From: an uncultured Gammaproteobacteria bacterium
Lineage (GTDB): Bacteria > Pseudomonadota > Gammaproteobacteria > Nitrosococcales > Methylophagaceae
DNA: 64,000 nucleotides
Reading direction: 5' to 3'
NCBI GenBank assembly: GCA_905479075.1
Contig: CAJQLA010000015.1
Span: 1 to 64,000 of the forward strand
Below are positions 55,870 to 64,000 of this stretch, in pieces. A program made the position numbers and the translations under genes. The notes below the pieces were generated by a model. That model was not told the origin of the DNA. It did not search any database and worked only from the letters and a program-made list of their open reading frames with translations. Within the stretch, counting starts at the first letter, position 1; every line of letters begins with the position of its first letter.

Positions 55870-58800
55870 ATGGCTTATACGTTTACCGAGAAAAAACGGA
55901 TTCGTAAGGATTTTGGAAAGCGTCCAAGTGTCTTGAATGTTCCTAATTTGCTTGCAACCCAGGTTAATTCGTATCAGGACTTTTTACAACAAGGCGTCAT
56001 TGCTGATGAGCGTTCTGCTAAAGGCTTGCATGCTGCGTTTGATTCTGTCTTCCCAATCAAAAGTCATACTGGCATGGCTGAATTGCAGTATGTTAGTTAT
56101 CGCTTAGGAACACCCTCATTTGACGTGAAAGAATGTCAACTCCGTGGTGTGACTTACGCTGCACCTTTACGCGTAAAAATGCGTCTTGTTATTTATGACA
56201 AAGATGCCCCTGCAAAATCAAAAGTCGTAAAAGACATAAAAGAGCAGGAAGTTTACATGGGTGAAATCCCATTAATGACAGAGAAAGGCAACTTTGTCAT
56301 CAACGGTACTGAGCGTGTAATCGTGTCTCAGCTTCACCGTTCTCCTGGTGTGTTCTTTGATAGTGATAAAGGTAAAACACATTCATCAGGTAAAATTTTA
56401 TTTAATGCTCGTGTTATTCCTTACCGTGGCTCATGGTTAGATTTTGAGTTCGATCCTAAAGATTCAGTATTTGTTCGTATAGATCGTCGCCGTAAGTTAC
56501 CAGCGTCTATACTTCTTCGTGCATTGGACTATAACAATGAACAGATCCTTGAGATGTTCTTTGAGCGTGAAACATATAATAAGAAAGGCGATGGTTACGA
56601 GTTAGATTTAATTCCTTTGCGTCTTCGTGGACAAACAATCCCATTTGAGATTGCAACATCAGACGGTAAGGTGATTGTTGAAGCTGATCGCCAAGTTACT
56701 GGCCGTCATGTTCGTCAAATGGAAAAAGCAGGAATGGATAAACTAACCGTTCCAGCAAGCTATTTGATTGGTAAAGTCGTTGCTGTTGACATGATTGACA
56801 CTGATACTGGTGAACTTCTGGTATCCGCTAACGATGAAATTACTGAAGAAACTTTAGAAGCTTTCAATCAAATGGAAGCGACTACGATAGAAACTATTTA
56901 CTCAAATGACTTGGATAGTGGACCTTATATCTCAGATACTTTGCGTTTAGATGAAACAACGACAGCCTTAGAGGCAAAAATTGAAATCTATCGCATGATG
57001 CGTCCTGGTGAGCCACCAACACAAGACTCATCACAAAACTTGTTTAACAATTTATTCTTCACTAGCGAACGATATGATTTATCAGGCGTTGGTCGTATGA
57101 AGTTTAATCGTCGTCTAGGTCGTGAGGCGCTAGAAGGCGAAGGCATATTATCTAACGATGACATTATTGCCGTCTTAAAAGAACTGATTGGTATTCGCAA
57201 TGGCCATGGTGTGGTTGATGATATTGATCACCTAGGTAACCGCCGTGTAAGAAGCGTTGGTGAAATGGCAGAAAACCAATTCCGTGTCGGTTTGGTCCGT
57301 GTAGAACGTGCAGTACGTGAGCGTTTGAGTATTGCTGAGTCTGAAGGTTTAATGCCGCAACAATTAATTAATGCTAAACCAGTGGCTGCTGCAATCAAAG
57401 AATTCTTTGGTTCAAGTCAGCTATCTCAGTTTATGGATCAAAATAATCCATTATCGGAAGTAACGCACAAACGTCGTGTTTCAGCGTTAGGCCCTGGTGG
57501 CTTGACCCGTGAACGTGCTGGCTTTGAAGTTCGTGACGTACATCCAACGCATTATGGTCGTGTATGTCCTATCGAAACACCAGAGGGTCCAAACATTGGT
57601 TTGATTAACTCTTTGGCTGTTTATGCTCGCACTAATGAATATGGCTTTATCGAAACACCTTATCGTAAAGTGGTCGATGGCAAAGCAACATCAGATATCG
57701 AATATTTATCTGCGATTGATGAGGGTGAATATAAAATCGCTCAAGCAACTATCAATTTAAGTGATAAAGGCGAGATCCAAGATAATATGGTGCCTTGTCG
57801 TTATAAGAATGAATTTTCTTTGATGCCGTCAGATCAAGTTCAATATATGGATGTGTCGCCACGCCAAGTTGTTTCTGTCGCGGCTTCATTGATTCCATTC
57901 TTAGAACATGATGATGCTAACCGTGCCTTGATGGGCTCGAACATGCAACGTCAAGCAGTACCAACTTTACGTGCGGAAAAACCGATTGTTGGAACGGGCA
58001 TGGAACGTGTAGTTGCAATCGATTCTGGCGTAATGGTCACGGCTAATCGCGGCGGTACGGTTGATTCGGTTGATGCAAGTCGTGTCGTTATTCGTGTTAA
58101 TGATAATGAGGCGGGTGATGCTGAGTCAGGCGTTGATATTTATAACTTAATTAAATATGCGCGTTCTAATCAAAGTACCTGCATCAATCAAACGCCATTA
58201 GTTAAGCCAGGTGATGTCATTGCTAAAGGCGATGTCCTTGCTGATGGGCCATCAACAGATAAAGGTGAGTTGGCTTTAGGCCAGAATATCTTAATCGCAT
58301 TTATGCCTTGGAATGGTTATAACTATGAGGATTCAATTCTTGTATCAGAGCGCGTAGTTGAAGAAGATCGTTTCACTACCATTCATATTCAAGAGTTGAA
58401 CTGTCTGGCGCGTGATACGAAATTAGGTACCGAGGAAATCACTAGTGATATTCCAAATGTTAGTGAAAGTGCTTTATCTAAATTAGATGAATCAGGCATC
58501 GTTTATGTCGGCGCTGAAGTGAAACCAGGAGATATTTTGGTTGGTAAAGTGACACCAAAAGGTGAGTCACAACTGACACCAGAAGAAAAATTACTCCGTG
58601 CTATTTTTGGTGAAAAAGCAGCAGACGTAAAAGATTCATCTTTACGTGTACCTTCAAGCACTTTTGGTACAGTTATAGATGTACAAGTCTTTACCCGTGA
58701 CGGTGTGGATAAAGATGAACGTGCCCAAGCAATTGAGCATGCAGAGCTTGAAAAAGTGCGTGCTGATTTACTGGATCAACATCGTATTATTGTTGACGAT

Positions 58801-59946
58801 GTTTTTGCCCGTCTTGAAAAAGCATTGAACGGTAAAGTCGCAAAAAGTGGACCTGGTTTAGATAAAGGTGCAAAAGTTACTAAAGCCTATCTGAAGAAAT
58901 TAGAGCATGCCAAATGGTTTGAGCTCAATATGGAATCAGAAAGTTTAAATGCTCAGTTAGAACATGCTTCTGAGCAGGTTAAACAATGTCGTCAAGATAT
59001 GGATGATCAGTTCGAAGTTAAGAAACAAAAATTGACTTCAGGTCATGATCTTGCGCCAGGCGTTCAACGCATGGTTAAAGTTTTCTTGGCTGTGAAACGT
59101 CGTATCCAACCAGGTGACAAGATGGCGGGTCGTCATGGTAACAAAGGTGTTATTTCAAACATCGTACCTGTTGAAGATATGCCTTATACCGCTGATGGTC
59201 GTCCTGTAGATATCGTGTTAAACCCATTGGGCGTACCGTCTAGGATGAATATCGGTCAGGTACTGGAAATTCATCTTGGTTGGGCTGCTAAGGGCGTGGG
59301 TTATAAGATTGCTGAGATGTTAGAACAGCAAAAAGAAGTAGCTGAACTAAGAGAGTTCTTAGGTAAGGTTTATAACACCAGTGGTAAACAAGAAGATCTA
59401 GATTCATTATCTGATGATGAAATCATTGAGCTGGCAGGTAACCTGAAAGAAGGTGTGCCAATGGCAACACCTGTATTTGATGGTGCACAAGAAAGTGAAA
59501 TCAAAGATATGTTAGAGCTAGCGGGCCTACCACGTAGTGGACAAGCAACTTTAATTGATGGCCGAACTGGCGATGCATTTGAGCGTCCTGTCACAGTAGG
59601 TTACATGCATATGTTGAAACTGAATCACTTGGTTGATGACAAAATGCATGCACGTTCTACCGGTCCATATAGTCTTGTTACTCAACAGCCATTGGGTGGT
59701 AAAGCACAATTTGGTGGGCAAAGATTCGGTGAGATGGAGGTTTGGGCATTGCAAGCTTATGGTGCTGCTTATACCTTACAAGAAATGTTGACTGTGAAAT
59801 CAGATGATGTGAATGGCCGTACTCGGATCTATAAAAATATTGTGGATGGTGATTATCGAATGGATGCAGGTATGCCTGAATCCTTCAAAGTATTAACGAG
59901 AGAGATTCGTTCTCTTGGTATCGATATTGACTTGGTCGAAGACTAA
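55870..59946 (+). CDS. rpoB: RNA polymerase subunit beta
   Basis: A 1358-residue beta subunit, complete. The rifampicin-binding cluster is seen as [20 protein letters not shown] followed by [13 protein letters not shown], with the residues found in sensitive enzymes. The catalytic region includes [20 protein letters not shown] and the C-terminus [20 protein letters not shown]. It starts with GAGGTG upstream of the ATG and is followed by rpoC after 67 bases. Confidence 0.99.
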   Translation: MAYTFTEKKRIRKDFGKRPSVLNVPNLLATQVNSYQDFLQQGVIADERSAKGLHAAFDSVFPIKSHTGMAELQYVSYRLGTPSFDVKECQLRGVTYAAPLRVKMRLVIYDKDAPAKSKVVKDIKEQEVYMGEIPLMTEKGNFVINGTERVIVSQLHRSPGVFFDSDKGKTHSSGKILFNARVIPYRGSWLDFEFDPKDSVFVRIDRRRKLPASILLRALDYNNEQILEMFFERETYNKKGDGYELDLIPLRLRGQTIPFEIATSDGKVIVEADRQVTGRHVRQMEKAGMDKLTVPASYLIGKVVAVDMIDTDTGELLVSANDEITEETLEAFNQMEATTIETIYSNDLDSGPYISDTLRLDETTTALEAKIEIYRMMRPGEPPTQDSSQNLFNNLFFTSERYDLSGVGRMKFNRRLGREALEGEGILSNDDIIAVLKELIGIRNGHGVVDDIDHLGNRRVRSVGEMAENQFRVGLVRVERAVRERLSIAESEGLMPQQLINAKPVAAAIKEFFGSSQLSQFMDQNNPLSEVTHKRRVSALGPGGLTRERAGFEVRDVHPTHYGRVCPIETPEGPNIGLINSLAVYARTNEYGFIETPYRKVVDGKATSDIEYLSAIDEGEYKIAQATINLSDKGEIQDNMVPCRYKNEFSLMPSDQVQYMDVSPRQVVSVAASLIPFLEHDDANRALMGSNMQRQAVPTLRAEKPIVGTGMERVVAIDSGVMVTANRGGTVDSVDASRVVIRVNDNEAGDAESGVDIYNLIKYARSNQSTCINQTPLVKPGDVIAKGDVLADGPSTDKGELALGQNILIAFMPWNGYNYEDSILVSERVVEEDRFTTIHIQELNCLARDTKLGTEEITSDIPNVSESALSKLDESGIVYVGAEVKPGDILVGKVTPKGESQLTPEEKLLRAIFGEKAADVKDSSLRVPSSTFGTVIDVQVFTRDGVDKDERAQAIEHAELEKVRADLLDQHRIIVDDVFARLEKALNGKVAKSGPGLDKGAKVTKAYLKKLEHAKWFELNMESESLNAQLEHASEQVKQCRQDMDDQFEVKKQKLTSGHDLAPGVQRMVKVFLAVKRRIQPGDKMAGRHGNKGVISNIVPVEDMPYTADGRPVDIVLNPLGVPSRMNIGQVLEIHLGWAAKGVGYKIAEMLEQQKEVAELREFLGKVYNTSGKQEDLDSLSDDEIIELAGNLKEGVPMATPVFDGAQESEIKDMLELAGLPRSGQATLIDGRTGDAFERPVTVGYMHMLKLNHLVDDKMHARSTGPYSLVTQQPLGGKAQFGGQRFGEMEVWALQAYGAAYTLQEMLTVKSDDVNGRTRIYKNIVDGDYRMDAGMPESFKVLTREIRSLGIDIDLVED

Positions 59947-60013
59947 AGAAAGTCGTTAGTCGAACTTATTGATAATCGAATTATTAGCCTGATAAGGCAG
60001 CGGAGAAAGAAAC

Positions 60014-63000
60014 ATGAAAGATTTGCTTAATCTGTTAAAGCAACAATCTCAAACTGAAGAGTTTGATGCCATCCGAATCGGTTTGGCTTCACCTAAAATG
60101 GTCCGTTCATGGTCATTTGGTGAAGTTAAAAAGCCGGAAACAATTAACTACCGTACTTTTAAGCCGGAACGTGAAGGTTTATTCTGTTGTAAGATTTTTG
60201 GTCCTGTTAAAGATTACGAATGTCTATGTGGTAAATATAAGCGTTTAAAACATCGTGGCGTAATCTGTGAGAAATGTGGTGTTGAAGTGACGATTGCCAA
60301 AGTACGTCGTGAGCGTATGGCGCATATCGAACTTGCAAGTCCTGTGGCTCATATTTGGTTCTTGAAATCATTGCCATCACGTATTTCTTTGTTCTTAGAT
60401 ATGACACTGCGTGATCTTGAGCGTGTTCTATACTTCGAAGCATTTATTGTTGTTGATCCTGGTATGACACCCCTTGAAAAAGGTCAGTTGCTATCAGATG
60501 AAACATACTTAAATGTCGTTGAAGAATATGGCGACGAATTTGACGCTAGAATGGGTGCTGAAGCTGTTCAAGAATTACTACGTAACATTGACGTGACTCA
60601 AGAGATTGAGACGATTCGTGAAGATATTGATGGGACCAATTCTGAAACTAAAATTAAGAAACTGACTAAACGTTTGAAATTGATGGAAGCGTTCCTAGAT
60701 TCAGGTAACAAACCTGAATGGATGGTGATGGAAGTATTGCCTGTTCTACCACCAGATTTGCGTCCATTAGTACCGCTTGATGGTGGTCGTTTTGCGACAT
60801 CTGATTTGAATGATCTTTATCGCCGCGTCATTAACCGTAATAACCGTCTAAAACGCTTATTAGATTTGAATGCACCAGACATCATTGTTCGTAATGAAAA
60901 ACGGATGTTGCAAGAGTCTGTTGATGCCTTATTAGATAATGGTCGTCGTGGTCGTGCAATCACTGGTACTAATCGTATGCCGCTAAAATCTTTAGCAGAT
61001 ATGATTAAAGGTAAGCAAGGTCGTTTCCGCCAAAACTTACTAGGTAAACGTGTCGATTATTCTGGCCGTTCTGTTATCGTAGTTGGTCCTTACCTTAAAT
61101 TACACCAATGTGGTTTACCAAAGAAAATGGCTTTGGAACTCTTCAAACCATTTATCTACGGTAAGTTGGAGCGTGCCGGTTTAGCGACAACAATCAAAGC
61201 TGCTAAGAAGATGGTAGAACGTGAAGGTTCAGAAGTTTGGGATATTCTTGAAGAAGTTATTCGTGAACATCCAATCATGCTTAACCGTGCGCCAACACTT
61301 CATAGATTAGGTATTCAAGCATTTGAGCCATTATTGATTGAAGGTAAAGCGATCCAGCTTCATCCTTTAGTCTGTGGCGCTTTCAATGCTGACTTTGATG
61401 GTGACCAAATGGCGGTACACGTACCATTGTCATTAGAAGCTCAATTGGAAGCACGTTCATTAATGATGGCGACCAATAATATCTTGTCACCTGCTAATGG
61501 TGAGCCAGTCATCATTCCATCACAAGACGTGGTCTTAGGTCTTTATTATATGACCCGTGAACTCGTCAACGCTAAAGGTGAAGGTATTCGTTTCGCTGAT
61601 TTGGCTGAATTGAAACGGGCTTATGACAATAATGAAGTTGCGCTTCATGCCAAAATCACCGTACGTGTTGATGAAACAGATGTGACATTGCCAGAACCCG
61701 AGCAAAACCGCCGTATTCGTGTAGACACGACAGTAGGTCGAGCTTTGTTATTTGGCATTGTACCGAAAGGCTTACCATTCTCCGTCATTGATCGTTCAAT
61801 GACTAAGAAGGCGATTGGTGACTTAGTGAATGTTAGTTATCGCCGATTAGGTTTGAAAGACACGGTTATTTTTGCAGATCAACTAATGTATCTTGGTTTT
61901 TCTCAGGCAACTAAATCTGGTGCGTCTGTTGGCGTTGACGATATGGCTATTCCAGAGTCAAAAGCTGATATTTTGGCGAAAGCAGAAGCAGAAGTTGAAG
62001 AGATTGCGACGCAATATGCTCAAGGTTTAGTGACCGATGGTGAGCGCTACAATAAAATTATCGATATCTGGTCACGAACTAATGACCAAATTGCTAAGGC
62101 GATGATGGATGGTTTAGGTTCAGATACCGTTGTTGATGCTGAAGGTAAAGAAGTTGAACAGCAATCCATGAACTCTATCTATATGATGGCTGATTCTGGT
62201 GCTCGTGGTTCTGCAGCTCAGATTCGTCAGTTGGCAGGTATGCGTGGTTTGATGGCAAAACCAGATGGTTCTATCATCGAAACACCAATTACTGCGAACT
62301 TCCGTGAAGGTCTAGACGTACTTCAATACTTCATCTCAACGCATGGTGCTCGTAAAGGTCTAGCTGATACCGCTTTGAAAACTGCCAACTCAGGTTATTT
62401 GACACGTCGTTTGGTTGACGTTGCACAAGATCTGGTTGTAGTTGAAGAAGATTGTGGTACAACACAAGGTATTAATATGTCGCCTATCATTGATGGTGGT
62501 GATGTTGTTGAACCATTAGGTGAGCGTGTACTTGGTCGTGTTGTGGCTCAAGCTATTATGAGTAACGATGGTAGCGAAGTTATTCTAGAAGCTGGAACGC
62601 TAATGGACGAAGGCATGGTTATCATGCTTGAAGAGAAAGGCGTTGATGAAGTCATGGTGCGCTCTGCGATTACCTGTGAGTCGCGTTATGGTGTGTGTTC
62701 ATCTTGTTATGGACGTGACTTAGGGCGAGGACATCAAATTAACGTTGGTGAAGCAGTCGGTGTTATAGCAGCACAATCAATCGGTGAACCCGGTACACAG
62801 CTGACAATGCGTACTTTCCATATTGGTGGTGCGGCATCTAGAACAGCTGCTGATAACTCAGTTTCCTTGAAATACAAAGGTAATATCCGCTTTCACAATA
62901 TCAAGTCAGTGAAACATGCGAGTGGTAAATTTATTGCGGTATCTCGTTCAGGTGAATTGCATCTAATTGATGACAATGGCCGTGAGCGCGAACGTTATAA

Positions 63001-64000
63001 AATCCCATATGGTGCTGAAATTACAGTCGCTGATAATGATGCGGTAGATGCAGGTCAAATCATTGCAACATGGGATCCGCATACCCATCCAGTTGTGACG
63101 GAAATGGCGGGTAGAGTAGAAATTAAAGATCTTGTTGAAGGTGTCACAGCTGATAAACAAGTCGATGAAGTTACTGGTCTAACAAGCTTAATCGTTCGCG
63201 ATCCAAAACAGCGTAGTAGTGCTGCTAAAGATATGCGTCCGATGGTTAAACTGGTCGATAGTGATGGTAATGATATCTTTATCGTAGGGACAGATATTCC
63301 AGCTCAATACTTCTTACCGGGTGGTGCGATTGTCCGTGTCTCAGATGGTGAAGAAGTGAGTATAGGTGACGTATTAGCGCGTATCCCACAAGAAAGCAGT
63401 AAAACAAGGGATATCACCGGTGGTCTACCACGTGTTGCTGATTTATTCGAAGCACGTAAACCTAAAGATCCTGCATTGATGGCTGAAATTTCAGGCACAA
63501 TCAGTTTCGGTAAAGAAACTAAAGGTAAACAACGACTCATCATTACGCCTCAAGAAGGTGAACCTCATGAGGAATTAATTCCTAAATGGCGTCACGTTTC
63601 TGTGTTTGAAGGTGAGCACATTGAAAAAGGTGAAATGTTAGTAGACGGACCTGAAGACCCTCACGATATTTTACGCTTGAAAGGTGTGTTGGCATTAGCA
63701 AACTATATGTCGAGTGAAGTACAGGAAGTTTATCGCTTGCAAGGTGTAAAAATTAACGATAAACATATTGAGGTAATTGTTCGTCAAATGCTCCGTAAAG
63801 TTGAGATTGCATCAGCTGGAGAAACGCGATTCCTTAAAGGTGAGCAGATCGATCACGATCGTTTGCTTGATGCTAATGATGAAGCAACGGCAGCAGATAA
63901 GCTACCAGCAACATTCCAGCATTTGTTACTCGGTATTACTAAAGCATCACTAGCAACAGATTCGTTTATTTCTGCGGCATCGTTCCAGGAAACAACCCGC
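60014..64000 (+). CDS. rpoC: RNA polymerase subunit beta' (3' end outside the window)
   Basis: 1329 residues are visible and the frame is open at the right edge; about 70-80 residues should be missing. The start is the ATG at 60014 with GGAG 5' of it. Zinc ligands Cys70, Cys72, Cys85 and Cys88 and the catalytic NADFDGDQ (Asp460, Asp462, Asp464) fall at the same numbers as in E. coli. The second zinc site has [13 protein letters not shown]. The visible end is [10 protein letters not shown]. Confidence 0.98.
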   Translation, partial: MKDLLNLLKQQSQTEEFDAIRIGLASPKMVRSWSFGEVKKPETINYRTFKPEREGLFCCKIFGPVKDYECLCGKYKRLKHRGVICEKCGVEVTIAKVRRERMAHIELASPVAHIWFLKSLPSRISLFLDMTLRDLERVLYFEAFIVVDPGMTPLEKGQLLSDETYLNVVEEYGDEFDARMGAEAVQELLRNIDVTQEIETIREDIDGTNSETKIKKLTKRLKLMEAFLDSGNKPEWMVMEVLPVLPPDLRPLVPLDGGRFATSDLNDLYRRVINRNNRLKRLLDLNAPDIIVRNEKRMLQESVDALLDNGRRGRAITGTNRMPLKSLADMIKGKQGRFRQNLLGKRVDYSGRSVIVVGPYLKLHQCGLPKKMALELFKPFIYGKLERAGLATTIKAAKKMVEREGSEVWDILEEVIREHPIMLNRAPTLHRLGIQAFEPLLIEGKAIQLHPLVCGAFNADFDGDQMAVHVPLSLEAQLEARSLMMATNNILSPANGEPVIIPSQDVVLGLYYMTRELVNAKGEGIRFADLAELKRAYDNNEVALHAKITVRVDETDVTLPEPEQNRRIRVDTTVGRALLFGIVPKGLPFSVIDRSMTKKAIGDLVNVSYRRLGLKDTVIFADQLMYLGFSQATKSGASVGVDDMAIPESKADILAKAEAEVEEIATQYAQGLVTDGERYNKIIDIWSRTNDQIAKAMMDGLGSDTVVDAEGKEVEQQSMNSIYMMADSGARGSAAQIRQLAGMRGLMAKPDGSIIETPITANFREGLDVLQYFISTHGARKGLADTALKTANSGYLTRRLVDVAQDLVVVEEDCGTTQGINMSPIIDGGDVVEPLGERVLGRVVAQAIMSNDGSEVILEAGTLMDEGMVIMLEEKGVDEVMVRSAITCESRYGVCSSCYGRDLGRGHQINVGEAVGVIAAQSIGEPGTQLTMRTFHIGGAASRTAADNSVSLKYKGNIRFHNIKSVKHASGKFIAVSRSGELHLIDDNGRERERYKIPYGAEITVADNDAVDAGQIIATWDPHTHPVVTEMAGRVEIKDLVEGVTADKQVDEVTGLTSLIVRDPKQRSSAAKDMRPMVKLVDSDGNDIFIVGTDIPAQYFLPGGAIVRVSDGEEVSIGDVLARIPQESSKTRDITGGLPRVADLFEARKPKDPALMAEISGTISFGKETKGKQRLIITPQEGEPHEELIPKWRHVSVFEGEHIEKGEMLVDGPEDPHDILRLKGVLALANYMSSEVQEVYRLQGVKINDKHIEVIVRQMLRKVEIASAGETRFLKGEQIDHDRLLDANDEATAADKLPATFQHLLLGITKASLATDSFISAASFQETTR

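Overview
The window looks like a stretch of chromosome from a gammaproteobacterium of moderately low GC. The gene order fits a marine methylotroph or relative in the Methylophaga / Cycloclasticus / Piscirickettsiaceae area: Pseudomonas-like fleQ-fleSR control of flagella, the hslVU-ubiEJB block, mpl-ubiX, formate-tetrahydrofolate ligase, and the classical tRNA-tufB-secE-nusG-rplKAJL-rpoBC region. The genus is an inference from gene content, not a measurement.

Layout. 1-2394 is the 3' end of a giant repeat-rich surface or secreted protein (type I secretion style), closed by a strong terminator; a DUF2927-type exported protein follows on the minus strand. 3551-34119 is a nearly continuous flagellar region: rod/hook/ring genes flgBCDEFGHIJKL; filament genes fliC, flaG, fliD, fliS, fliT; the regulators fleQ, fleS, fleR; the export/basal-body genes fliEFGHIJ; then a three-gene chemosensory insert (STAS-CheA-like protein, CheW, globin-PAS chemoreceptor); then fliK. 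Promoter motifs suggest the usual hierarchy: a weak sigma70 candidate before fleQ, sigma54 -24/-12 boxes before flgB, fleS, fliE (inside the fleR 3' end) and fliK, and sigma28 boxes before fliC and before fliS. A near-perfect CRP-type palindrome sits just upstream of the fliC sigma28 promoter.

34155-50498 is mostly housekeeping: pyrF, tgt, yajC-secD-secF, mpl-ubiX, fhs, djlA, and the leftward hslV-hslU-DUF971-ubiE-ubiJ-ubiB operon. Three small proteins here have no assigned function. 50648-64000 is the translation/transcription core: tRNA-Tyr, tRNA-Gly, tRNA-Thr, tuf, tRNA-Trp, secE, nusG, rplK, rplA, rplJ, rplL, rpoB and rpoC (cut by the right edge). Recognisable leaders and attenuators for ribosomal-protein control are present.

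The most unusual part is 28183-32371. The CheA-like protein has a STAS domain where the phosphotransfer domain should be, and its ATP-binding N box is degenerate, so it looks like a non-catalytic array protein. The neighbouring CheW and receptor each carry His at a position where a functionally critical Arg is expected. The receptor is soluble, with a flavohaemoglobin-type globin whose haem-pocket residues are retained. Together they suggest a specialised gas- or redox-sensing side branch of the chemotaxis array built into the flagellar locus.
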